Assembly (NCBI GenBank): GCA_959606905.1
Contig: CAUHML010000089.1
Span: 1 to 13,001 of the forward strand
From: an uncultured Bacteroides sp.
GTDB taxonomy: Bacteria; Bacteroidota; Bacteroidia; Bacteroidales; Bacteroidaceae
Reading direction: 5' to 3'
DNA length: 13,001 bases
The first letter of the stretch is position 1; each line of letters starts with the position of its first letter. The position numbers and the translations under genes were made by a program. Of this stretch, positions 1 through 5,386 are shown in pieces. The notes below the pieces were generated by a model. It did no database searches. It saw nothing but the letters and a program-made list of their open reading frames with translations, and was not told the origin of the DNA.

Positions 1-1
1 C

Positions 2-244
2 TACCGAGGCGCTGCATCAGCTACCGGCGACTATGGCGCTGCATCAGCTACCGGCTACCGAGGCGCTGCATCAGCTACCGGCAGCCAAGGCGCTGCATCA
101 GCTACCGGCTACCGAGGCGCTGCATCAGCTACCGGCTACCGAGGCGCTGCATCAGCTACCGGCGACTATGGCGCTGCATCAGCTACCGGCTACCAAGGCG
201 CTGCATCAGCTACCGGCAACCAAGGCGCTGCATCAGCTACCGGC
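2..244 (+). repeat. Nine tandem 27-bp direct repeats inside the coding sequence
   Basis: Nine consecutive 27-base units have no spacers and start at 2, 29, 56, 83, 110, 137, 164, 191 and 218. Within each unit the last 21 bases, encoding GAASATG, are identical in every copy. Only the first 6 bases, encoding the two variable residues, differ (tac cga, gac tat, agc caa, tac caa, aac caa). A tenth diverged unit follows at 245-271. Because 27 is a multiple of 3, loss or gain of copies keeps the frame. The array probably extends left of the window. Confidence 0.97.
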
Positions 245-448
245 AAAGAAAGCATAGCTCTTGCTGCCGGAAAGGATTGCAAGGCAAAGGGAGCATTAGG
301 ATGCTGGATTGTGCTTACAGAACGTGGAGAATGGGATGAGAACACTTATCCTATCATTTCAGTCAAAGCGTTCAAAGTAGACGGTAAGTCAATCAAAGAA
401 GATACATTCTATACTTTAATAAATGGAGAAGCAGTGGAAATGAAATAG
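2..448 (+). CDS. Repeat-containing phage protein with GAASATG repeats (5'-partial; DUF7666-like C-terminus)
   Basis: 148 residues are visible; the start lies before the window. The frame was fixed by reading back from the TAG at 446-448. It gives nine copies of a 9-residue unit, two variable residues (YR, DY, SQ, YQ or NQ) followed by GAASATG, then a degenerate tenth copy (KESIALAAG). A non-repetitive end of about 60 residues follows, containing KAKGALGCWIVL and a GEWDENTYPI stretch. Gly/Ala/Ser/Thr repeats of this type leading into a KGALGC segment are familiar from phage and prophage proteins of gut bacteria (DUF7666, from memory). They resemble the beta-roll repeats of YadA-type heads, so a stacked beta-solenoid is a reasonable guess. 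Function is unknown. Neighbouring recombination genes suggest an early gene, not a tail protein. I am confident of the frame and less so of the family name. Confidence 0.85.
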   Translation, partial: YRGAASATGDYGAASATGYRGAASATGSQGAASATGYRGAASATGYRGAASATGDYGAASATGYQGAASATGNQGAASATGKESIALAAGKDCKAKGALGCWIVLTERGEWDENTYPIISVKAFKVDGKSIKEDTFYTLINGEAVEMK

Positions 449-485
449 CAATTTCATTCCAGCCGCATCAAAGGTAGTGCTATTA

Positions 486-544
486 CCGTACTAAAAGCCG
501 TGAGAGAAGCGAAGTGCGCACCGCTTCCCTTTAACCTTGTACGG
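486..544 (+). other. Nested inverted repeat, possible RNA hairpin
   Basis: In the 117-base gap between two genes, CCGTAC (486-491) is matched by GTACGG (539-544). Inside these, GAAGCG (506-511) is matched by CGCTTC (522-527), and the loop holds the self-complementary GTGCGCAC. No T-run follows, so a standard intrinsic terminator is not supported. It could be a structured 5' leader of the gene at 566 or a processing site. Confidence 0.45.
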
Positions 545-565
545 GCGGTTTAAAAACACAATACA

Positions 566-802
566 ATGGAAAATGAACTTGAAGAACTGTACAAGGAGCT
601 GAACGAAGTCAAAGCTTGTGATTTGGAATATCTTCCCAAATACGGCTATTCTTCAAAAGAAGAAATCATTCAGCTTATAGAGGAAGATATTGAGGAGTTG
701 CGCGCAGAACTTGAATGTAGTCAATATGATTATACACCTGACGAACTCGAAGACGAAAGGATGTTTCTTTGCGTTAGTCAAGGGCTATCAAGATATTGCT
801 AA
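566..802 (+). CDS. Small acidic, probably helical protein of unknown function
   Basis: The 78-residue product is strongly acidic. Its first half (MENELEELYKELNEVK, then EEIIQLIEEDIEELRAELE) has the charged and leucine spacing of a short coiled coil or helical hairpin. The C-terminus is different (LCVSQGLSRYC) and carries two of the three cysteines. The ATG follows an A-rich stretch (aaaaacacaatacaatg), which is typical for Bacteroidota starts without a Shine-Dalgarno site. It sits 18 bases upstream of the ATPase gene and is probably in the same operon. It could be a partner or modulator of the recombination proteins, but nothing in the sequence shows this. Confidence 0.75.
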   Translation: MENELEELYKELNEVKACDLEYLPKYGYSSKEEIIQLIEEDIEELRAELECSQYDYTPDELEDERMFLCVSQGLSRYC

Positions 803-820
803 ACTTAATATTATAAAATT

Positions 821-1708
821 ATGCCAATCGTAAAAAAGAATGACGTTCTACCTGAACGTCCTGTTATTATTGTACTTTATGGAGTACCGGGAAGTGGGAA
901 AACAAGTGTTGCTACAACAGCCGATACCCCCTTATTGATTGATTGCGACAGAGGTGCAGACCGAGCAGTACAGCGTTGTGATACTATAATGGCTAAAAAC
1001 TGGAAAGACATAGATAGTGAGCGGGGAGCAATGAAAGACTATAAAACAATTGTGGTTGATACAGCAAAGTCTATGCTTGACGATTATTTGAGCCAGTATG
1101 CCATTGAAAACAACTATAAGTTAAAAACAAATTCTTTAAAACGCTTCGGACAGATGAGCGAAGATTTTAAAGAGTTCGTCAACTTCCTTCGTTCAAATGG
1201 TTCTGATATTATATTCATCTGCCATGATAAAGAAACAGCAGACGGTGATGTGATAAAGCACTCTCCGGATTGTACCGGACAATCTAAAGACCTTCTTGTT
1301 AGAATTGCAGACCAAGTGGGATATGTATTTATCCAAAATGGAAAACGCTGTATATCTTTTGCTCCGTTAGATAATTTTGTAGGGAAAAATGTTGCCGGGC
1401 TTGAAACTGTTACTATTCCTGATTATGGCACAACCCAATTTGATACTTGCATGTCTGACATTGTTTCAAAAGTCAAAATATCTATTCAAGGAAAAGGAGA
1501 AGCACAAGCAAAAGCCAACGAGCAGCTTGCAGCAATACGAGAGCAACTTGCGGCTGCAATGACTGATGAAGATATTATCTCATTGATGGAAGCAACCAAG
1601 ACACTGCCTAAAATCATGCAATTACCGTTCTTCTCTGAAATGCAAAAAAATCTTGCTACAAAAGGATACGCATTCGACAAGGACAAAAAAATGTTTATTA
1701 AAGCATGA
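821..1708 (+). CDS. Phage P-loop ATPase, Sak4-like (AAA_24 family)
   Basis: The 295-residue protein has a Walker A motif GVPGSGKT at residues 21-28, a hydrophobic strand ending in Asp (TIVVD, 76-80) as Walker B, and a IIFICHDKE strand around 130-138 that fits the third conserved segment of the family. The order and size match phage nucleotide-binding proteins of Pfam AAA_24, which include Sak4, a RecA-core single-strand-annealing protein. The known role of that group is ATP-stimulated annealing or pairing of phage DNA, often with an SSB. The C-terminus (about 220-295) is charged and probably helical. Its stop overlaps the next gene's start (ATGA at 1705), and that gene is an exonuclease, which supports a recombinase role. 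The ATPase fold is near certain; the Sak4 assignment is likely. Confidence 0.85.
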   Translation: MPIVKKNDVLPERPVIIVLYGVPGSGKTSVATTADTPLLIDCDRGADRAVQRCDTIMAKNWKDIDSERGAMKDYKTIVVDTAKSMLDDYLSQYAIENNYKLKTNSLKRFGQMSEDFKEFVNFLRSNGSDIIFICHDKETADGDVIKHSPDCTGQSKDLLVRIADQVGYVFIQNGKRCISFAPLDNFVGKNVAGLETVTIPDYGTTQFDTCMSDIVSKVKISIQGKGEAQAKANEQLAAIREQLAAAMTDEDIISLMEATKTLPKIMQLPFFSEMQKNLATKGYAFDKDKKMFIKA

Positions 1709-2445
1709 AACCACTTATTAGGGCAACACAACTGGAAGCATTCCGAAAATACATAGAACAAAGCGATTACGCCAGTTATGAGATAACTGAACAATCGGTT
1801 ATTGACAGTATATCAGGTGCATTTGAAGGCAATACATATACGAGAATTGGAAAAGCTTTTCATAAAATAGTGGAAGAAGGTACACCGAAATGCGAAAAGG
1901 TTAAAGCAGGTGAGCGTACCTTTCTTTATTACGGGAAAGAACAAAAGGAACAAATGCCAAGCGGACGAGCGTTTGATATTGATGGGAACAAAATAATTCT
2001 TGACATACCACAATGTAAGGCCGCTCTTGCATACAGGAATGAACATCCTGATGCTTTTCATGAGATACGCCTTTATAAGGACTTTGGGAATGCTATTATA
2101 ACAGGATGTGCCGATATGATAGATGGCGTAGAAATTAGGGATATTAAAACCAAATATTCTTATCCTATTGATGCCGATTACATAAATTCTTGCCAATGGA
2201 AATTTTATCTCCAATTATTCAATGCAGATATATTTCATTTTGATTTGTTCATATTTGAAGGATATGATAAAGAAAAGCATGGATATGATGTCAGAGGTAT
2301 TCCGTTGAAACGTTATGATCCTGCAATAACATGCTATCGCTACGATGGCATGGAGCAGGATAATTATAATCTGCTTCGCTCATTTCTTGAATGGGCTGAA
2401 TATAGAGATTTGACCAAGTATTTACTTAAAGAAACAATAGAATAG
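1705..2445 (+). CDS. PD-(D/E)XK exonuclease of the RecB/Cas4 type
   Basis: The 246-residue protein shows the motifs of RecB-family nucleases in order: GKAFH with His53, Glu120 in HEIRLY, TGCADMID with Asp137, IRDIKTK with Asp146 and Lys148 as the D-x-K catalytic pair, and QWKFY (Gln164, Tyr168) as the QxxxY motif. This is the pattern of phage exonucleases and PDDEXK/DUF3799-type proteins that resect DNA ends. The start overlaps the ATPase stop (ATGA), so the two are probably translationally coupled. The expected role is making single-stranded DNA for the upstream annealing ATPase. All metal-binding residues are present, so it should be active. Polarity and need for a free end cannot be read from the sequence. 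Confidence 0.88.
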   Translation: MKPLIRATQLEAFRKYIEQSDYASYEITEQSVIDSISGAFEGNTYTRIGKAFHKIVEEGTPKCEKVKAGERTFLYYGKEQKEQMPSGRAFDIDGNKIILDIPQCKAALAYRNEHPDAFHEIRLYKDFGNAIITGCADMIDGVEIRDIKTKYSYPIDADYINSCQWKFYLQLFNADIFHFDLFIFEGYDKEKHGYDVRGIPLKRYDPAITCYRYDGMEQDNYNLLRSFLEWAEYRDLTKYLLKETIE

Positions 2446-2448
2446 AAA

Positions 2449-2829
2449 ATGAATTTAACCGGAAGCGTAAATTTGCTAAAGCTCGAAAAAGCGGGCATAG
2501 CAACAATCAAGAATAAGAAATGCGTTGTCATTCCGATAGAAGAAAACGACCTTTATGTAAGTATGGACGAGAACCTGAAAGCAAAAGCCGTCTATCTTAA
2601 CGTTAATATTAATGAGCGTAGAGAGCCGAGCCAATACGGCAATACCCATTACTGCAAACAATACTTATCAAAGCAGTATAAGGATGCGAACAAGACAGAA
2701 GCAGAAGCCAAGTCAAAGGTTTACCTGGGAGACTTCAAGCCTTATGAGTTTGAGGGTTCCGGGAATGCTGCGGCTACGGTGGAAGCGCCAACCTTACAGA
2801 CCGACGGGGAAGACGACCTTCCGTTCTGA
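2449..2829 (+). CDS. Putative phage single-stranded DNA-binding protein with acidic tail
   Basis: The 126-residue protein begins 3 bases after the exonuclease stop. Its first ~100 residues look beta-rich with alternating charge (MNLTGSVNLLKLEKAGIATI). A short Gly/Ala linker (about 103-116) leads to an acidic end, GEDDLPF, at residues 120-126. A flexible linker ending in acidic residues plus Pro-Phe is the hallmark of bacterial SSB tails (DDDIPF in E. coli), which recruit partner proteins. The OB fold itself was not recognised, so this is a diverged SSB or a replication/recombination accessory protein with the same tip. Position directly after the Sak4-like ATPase and nuclease supports the call. 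Confidence 0.65.
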   Translation: MNLTGSVNLLKLEKAGIATIKNKKCVVIPIEENDLYVSMDENLKAKAVYLNVNINERREPSQYGNTHYCKQYLSKQYKDANKTEAEAKSKVYLGDFKPYEFEGSGNAAATVEAPTLQTDGEDDLPF

Positions 2830-2855
2830 TGTGTAACCTATAAACATATAATATC

Positions 2856-3254
2856 ATGCTGTACGAATTTAAGCTAAAAGTAAACAAGGTTAACGAGAAA
2901 GGCGATGAAAAGGAAGTCACCGAACATTACATAACCGATGATGAGCTTTTCGGTCATGTGGAATTGAAAGGCAATGAGCTATACAACGGTGAGTGTGATG
3001 TTTTCGCAATCAGCCGGAGTAAGATACGTGAGATTGTCAATGAGAAGCAGGAAGATGAGTTCTTTTATAAGGTTACTCTTGTTGAGATTTTCGTAGACGA
3101 CAACGGAAAAGAAAAGGAGAATAAATACTATGTTCTCCTTTCGGCAAAAGACATGGACGATGCCAACAGAAAGGCGGCAGAATACATGAAACAGGGACTT
3201 CAAGACATGAAGCTGGACGCTATTGCAAAGACAAAGATTTTAGACTTGATATAA
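2856..3254 (+). CDS. DUF4494-like protein of unknown function
   Basis: The 132-residue protein has the segment order I recall for DUF4494 of Bacteroidota: an N-terminal strand followed by KEVTEHYITDDELF, a middle block with ISRSKIREIV, a beta strand (EFFYKVTLVEIFVDDNGKEKE), and a C-terminal helix plus IAKTKILDLI. The family is common in Bacteroidota chromosomes and phages and has no established biochemical role. It closes the recombination block and is followed by a long non-coding region. The family match rests on remembered pattern only. The reading frame is secure. Confidence 0.75.
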   Translation: MLYEFKLKVNKVNEKGDEKEVTEHYITDDELFGHVELKGNELYNGECDVFAISRSKIREIVNEKQEDEFFYKVTLVEIFVDDNGKEKENKYYVLLSAKDMDDANRKAAEYMKQGLQDMKLDAIAKTKILDLI

Positions 3255-3579
3255 TTAACCGAAAGCCCTCTGCTCACGCAGAAGTCCCGTGGAAGGTTCG
3301 GGTTAAGTGATTTAATTTCAGCTAACAGTTAACTATCCCGGTGTGGCTTGACCGCCTATCCGGGAACTATTTGTTAACCTGCCTGCTCGGTCTGTGAAGA
3401 TATGGCGGGCAAACGGGGAATATGGTAACGTTGAACGTATTGGGCGGTTATTCTTTTTGATTGCTAATTATTTTGTTTTAAAATTAGTATTAGTTATTCA
3501 TTAGTTTATTATCCTTTACCATCCAGCAAAATAACGTGTTCTGTTCGATTCGGAACTTCCCCACTAACTACAACTCATT
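3255..3579. other. Long non-coding region with several inverted repeats
   Basis: No convincing gene occupies these 325 bases. The left part, starting right after the stop codon, holds a chain of stems. TTAACC-GAA (3255-3263) pairs with TTCGGGTTAA (3297-3306), enclosing the hairpin TCTGC-TCAC-GCAGA (3269-3282). A second unit has CCCGG and CCGGG arms inside two GTTAAC palindromes (about 3327-3377). A third has GCCTGC (3381-3386) against GCGGGC (3405-3410). After about 3450 the DNA is AT-rich (TTCTTTTT, then about 80 bases of A/T), where a promoter for the following operon would be expected, although no clear TAnnTTTG was found. A small hairpin (3538-3556) resembles a tRNA T-arm. Possible roles are a terminator plus promoter region, a structured small RNA or a replication site. 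Confidence 0.55.
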
Positions 3580-3744
3580 ATGAAACTTACAATAACCAAA
3601 TCCGAAGGCGCAATCATTCAGAAGCTTATCGAAGACCGAAAGTCAGACATTCATAATATTGGAGGTGACAGCAAGCAGGCAGAGCGTCTAAGTAAACTGA
3701 ACAAGAAGATTGCAAGGCAGATAAAGAAACAATACAAGACATGA
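3580..3744 (+). CDS. Small basic protein of unknown function
   Basis: The 54-residue product starts MKLTITKSEGAIIQ and ends with a lysine-rich helix (KLNKKIARQIKKQYKT). Nine Lys/Arg fall within the last ~20 residues, so nucleic-acid binding is possible but unproven. The ATG follows the A/C-rich context actacaactcatt. The stop codon overlaps the ATG of the next gene (ATGA at 3741-3744), which is good evidence that both short frames are real. This is the first gene after the long non-coding region. Confidence 0.7.
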   Translation: MKLTITKSEGAIIQKLIEDRKSDIHNIGGDSKQAERLSKLNKKIARQIKKQYKT

Positions 3745-3926
3745 GTCCTTACGTAATAACTTCTGCGGTTCTTATTACCTATGACGGAAAGAAGATACCG
3801 TTGGAAAACATAGAGAGTGAAATAATAACCCGACCCATCCAGTTGACTAAGGAGAGGATACTTGATGCTTTCTCCATGATGAAAGATAAGCCGGTGGATG
3901 TGGAACTTAAAATCAAACATATATGA
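3741..3926 (+). CDS. Small protein of unknown function
   Basis: The 61-residue product (MSPYVITSAVLITYDG...) has a beta-rich first half and an amphipathic helix around LTKERILDAFSMMKD. No family was recognised. It overlaps the preceding gene by ATGA and the following gene by ATGA (3923-3926). It therefore sits in a translationally coupled string of three and probably belongs to one transcript with them. Confidence 0.72.
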   Translation: MSPYVITSAVLITYDGKKIPLENIESEIITRPIQLTKERILDAFSMMKDKPVDVELKIKHI

Positions 3927-4186
3927 GCAATTATGTTACAGTTACGGCAGAGGTGGAATTTGACATGGAAGATTATATAGATGATATTCTTGAAAAATTG
4001 TCAGACGAAGAGTTAATTAAAGAGCTTGAGGACAGAGAGTTTGTTGTTTACGAAACAGCATCCTTACTTCAAATTGAATTTAACAATCCGACCGATTTGA
4101 AAAGGCATTTATGCGACATAGTTAATGTAGGCTATTGCATATCCAATGAAGAACTTATCAATGAAATAAAATTAAAACTACCATAA
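3923..4186 (+). CDS. Small acidic protein of unknown function
   Basis: The 87-residue product starts with a strand-like segment (MSNYVTVTAEVEFDME). Acidic helices follow (DYIDDILEKLSDEELIKELEDREFVVYE), then a section with two cysteines. No family was recognised, though acidic proteins with a DILEKLSDEEL-like stretch are common in Bacteroides phages. It is ATGA-coupled to the gene before it and lies 5 bases upstream of the nuclease gene at 4192. Acidic DNA-mimic behaviour is conceivable but there is no direct evidence. Confidence 0.72.
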   Translation: MSNYVTVTAEVEFDMEDYIDDILEKLSDEELIKELEDREFVVYETASLLQIEFNNPTDLKRHLCDIVNVGYCISNEELINEIKLKLP

Positions 4187-4191
4187 TTTGC

Positions 4192-4545
4192 ATGAGACAT
4201 TTAGAAGACAAACTCCAAAAAGCTTGCGTGAAGTGGTTTGATTACACATATCCCAAATATAGACTAACTCTCCATCACTCTCCAAATGGCGGAAAACGTA
4301 ATTCCATTGAAGCTGCAAAGTTCAAGCAGATGGGCGTTCGTGCAGGATTCCCCGATTTGATACTTCTTATACCGAATAAGTTTTATCCTTTCTGTGGGGT
4401 AGAATTAAAGACTAAAACAGGCAGGCAGTCGGAGAATCAGAAAGCCTATCAGAAGGAGTTTGAGAGTATCGGCGCCAAATATGTCGTTGTTCGGTCACTT
4501 GATGAGTTTATAGAAGTGGTAACAGACTATTTGAAAGAAATGTAA
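4192..4545 (+). CDS. Stand-alone VRR-NUC domain nuclease
   Basis: The 117-residue protein is essentially one VRR-NUC domain. It has Glu5 in the N-terminal helix, HHSPNGG (28-34), the core GVRAGFPDL with Pro54 and Asp55, VELK with Glu71 and Lys73, and the QxxxQKAYQKEF helix followed by GAKYVVVRSLDEF. These are the catalytic PD-(D/E)XK residues of the family, all present. Single-domain phage VRR-NUC proteins are known as structure-selective or resolvase-like nucleases acting on branched DNA. Length is normal for the stand-alone type. Its location between small genes in the early region fits a role in processing recombination or replication intermediates. Confidence 0.88.
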   Translation: MRHLEDKLQKACVKWFDYTYPKYRLTLHHSPNGGKRNSIEAAKFKQMGVRAGFPDLILLIPNKFYPFCGVELKTKTGRQSENQKAYQKEFESIGAKYVVVRSLDEFIEVVTDYLKEM

Positions 4546-4551
4546 TGTTTA

Positions 4552-4836
4552 ATGAAAAATAAAAATACAAGTGTTATGGAAATAGAAATAAAAATCAACA
4601 TCCCAGAAGAAGGGAATAATATTATTGATAAATCAACCTTTTCACTCTCTATAGTGGGAATGCCTATTAAAAATCGGGAAGCATTGAAAACACTCCCCGA
4701 TAAAATAAGGCAATCGTTTATTGACAGCGTAGAATTATTGACAAACAATTCTGTTTCTGACAGATTTATTAATTGCATAGACGGAATTAAGAATGCACCG
4801 CTCGCTCCGGTGCAAGCTCCTCAATGTAATGAATGA
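4552..4836 (+). CDS. Protein of unknown function
   Basis: The 94-residue frame could instead start at a second ATG at 4576 (MEIEIKINIPEEG), giving 86 residues; the N-terminal MKNKNTSV is not distinctive. The product has a strand-rich start and a central helix (REALKTLPDKIRQSFIDSVELLTNN). Its end (APLAPVQAPQCNE) lies over the hairpin at 4794-4814 and over the 3' end of the opposite-strand gene. It is probably the last gene of the 3580-4836 operon. No family was recognised. Confidence 0.65.
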   Translation: MKNKNTSVMEIEIKINIPEEGNNIIDKSTFSLSIVGMPIKNREALKTLPDKIRQSFIDSVELLTNNSVSDRFINCIDGIKNAPLAPVQAPQCNE

Positions 4837-5110
4837 AATATTTACAAATAGTGTGATACTTTTGGAAGTCAACTTTACACTTATGATTATCAAATGAAAT
4901 TCCCGAAAAAGAAAGTTCCATAAGTTCTTTTGCTTCATCCAATAGCGGAAGCGTCTTGTCATAAGAGTATATAAGGTGGATAAGTTCTCTTGAAAGGTCT
5001 TTCATTTCAGGATAGCTAAAAATATCGTTTTCATCATATTCTCCTTTGACTAATTTTGCCTTTTCAATAAGCTCTTTTGCTTTTTCGATGTAAAATTCTT
5101 TAGTTTTCAT
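4787..5110 (-). CDS. Lone minus-strand gene, helical protein of unknown function
   Basis: The 107-residue product starts MKTKEFYIEKAKELIEKAK. The frame is open further upstream, but the extension is not protein-like, and a Bacteroides-type promoter (5137-5144) places the RNA start about 20 bases before this ATG. The sequence is helical and acidic/basic alternating, with YSYDKTLPLLDEAKELMELSFSG in the middle and a C-terminus HTICKYFIHYIEELAPE. It has two Cys and no clear helix-turn-helix or membrane segment. It is the only gene on this strand. It is transcribed away from the antirepressor operon and converges on the gene ending at 4836, overlapping it by 50 bases. Its position is where a phage repressor or immunity gene often sits, but no DNA-binding motif supports that. 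Confidence 0.7.
   Translation of the reverse strand: MKTKEFYIEKAKELIEKAKLVKGEYDENDIFSYPEMKDLSRELIHLIYSYDKTLPLLDEAKELMELSFSGISFDNHKCKVDFQKYHTICKYFIHYIEELAPERAVHS
4794..4814. terminator. Hairpin in the overlapping ends of convergent genes, candidate terminator
   Basis: TGCACCG (4794-4800) and CGGTGCA (4808-4814) form a perfect 7-bp stem with a 7-base loop. It lies inside the last codons of both converging genes. On the minus strand it is followed by ATTCTTAATT, a modest T-rich tail, so termination of the leftward transcript is the better-supported direction. Confidence 0.5.
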
Positions 5111-5136
5111 TATTCTTAATTTTTGAATTGACGACA

Positions 5137-5144
5137 CAAAGTTA
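5137..5144 (-). promoter_or_regulatory. Bacteroides-type -7 box for the minus-strand gene
   Basis: On the minus strand this reads TAACTTTG, a perfect match to TAnnTTTG, followed by TGTCG. Transcription would begin near 5130, giving a leader of about 20 bases to the ATG at 5110. The -33 position is not a clear TTG; it falls inside the palindrome at 5151-5178, so activity may depend on a bound regulator. Confidence 0.6.
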
Positions 5145-5150
5145 AGAAAT

Positions 5151-5178
5151 CCCGTGAATGATTGGGTTTGTTCACGGG
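5151..5178. promoter_or_regulatory. Palindromic candidate operator CCCGTGAA-N12-TTCACGGG
   Basis: Two perfect 8-base half-sites face each other across a 12-base spacer (5159-5170). The dyad covers the -33 region of the leftward promoter and lies about 25 bases upstream of the -33 element of the rightward promoter. It is therefore well placed to bind a dimeric regulator that controls both. Confidence 0.55.
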
Positions 5179-5203
5179 AACTATAATTATTTGGCGTTTT
5201 CCT

Positions 5204-5233
5204 TTGGCATTTTGATTTGAGTGTGTATCTTTG
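5204..5233 (+). promoter_or_regulatory. Bacteroides-type promoter for the antirepressor operon
   Basis: TTG at 5204-5206 (within CTTTGG), exactly 19 bases, then TATCTTTG at 5226-5233, matches the Bacteroides primary-sigma promoter (TTG near -33, TAnnTTTG near -7). The predicted start is near 5240. The first ATG that opens a substantial gene downstream is at 5434, so the leader would be about 190 bases. Confidence 0.72.
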
Positions 5234-5237
5234 CAAC

Positions 5238-5386
5238 GTTTTCCCGCCAAGAAAACATTTACATATTAGTGATTGAGGTGGATTTTTTATATCCATTTGA
5301 CTGCTTATATCTGCAAAGATAAAAGGCTGTTCGCTACTCTTGTAGGCTACTTCATTCACTGATGTAGTGTTTCTTGGCGGAAAACA
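5238..5386. repeat. Pair of inverted repeats in the leader, candidate operators or recombination sites
   Basis: The left arm at 5238-5256 is itself a dyad (GTTTTC, 7 bases, GAAAAC). The right arm at 5368-5386 is a similar, slightly imperfect dyad (TGTTTC, 6 bases, GAAAACA). Left to right the arms are inverted copies, with an exact 11-base core (CCGCCAAGAAA at 5244-5254, its complement at 5370-5380) and one-base insertions on either side. The left copy covers the predicted transcription start. They may be two binding sites of one repressor, a long RNA stem, or the borders of an invertible segment. Confidence 0.5.
5314..5321 (-). promoter_or_regulatory. Possible leftward -7 box inside the leader
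   Basis: The minus strand reads TATCTTTGCAGAT, a strong TAnnTTTG match. No TTG is seen at -33, so this is weaker. It faces the rightward promoter at 5226-5233 about 80 bases away. If active, it would give transcripts overlapping the leader in antisense and possibly reading into the minus-strand gene. Confidence 0.38.

Noticed and set aside
2..244. CRISPR-like direct repeats
   Set aside because: Units are contiguous, with only 6 variable bases that encode two residues. There are no spacers of CRISPR size, and the array is part of a coding sequence.
2..244. Target of a diversity-generating retroelement
   Set aside because: Variation is limited to a few codon pairs, not adenine-specific, and no reverse transcriptase or template repeat is visible.
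33..257. 74-residue open frame rich in ALHQLPA repeats
   Set aside because: It is an alternative frame of the 27-base repeats and stops within the unique part. The frame ending at 448 carries on through non-repetitive, protein-like sequence matching a known repeat-protein type.
1486..2214. Minus-strand open frames of about 100-130 residues opposite the ATPase and nuclease genes
   Set aside because: They are antisense shadows of well-supported coding sequences, with Cys/Phe/Ile-rich composition unlike real proteins here.
3415..3563. Complete tRNA or tmRNA gene
   Set aside because: Only a T-arm-like hairpin and a possible acceptor pairing fit. No D-arm, anticodon arm or tag frame was found and the length is wrong for both.
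5111..5359. N-terminal extension of the minus-strand gene to 190 residues
   Set aside because: The extension crosses promoter elements and inverted repeats and has no protein-like character. An internal ATG at 5110 follows a good promoter.
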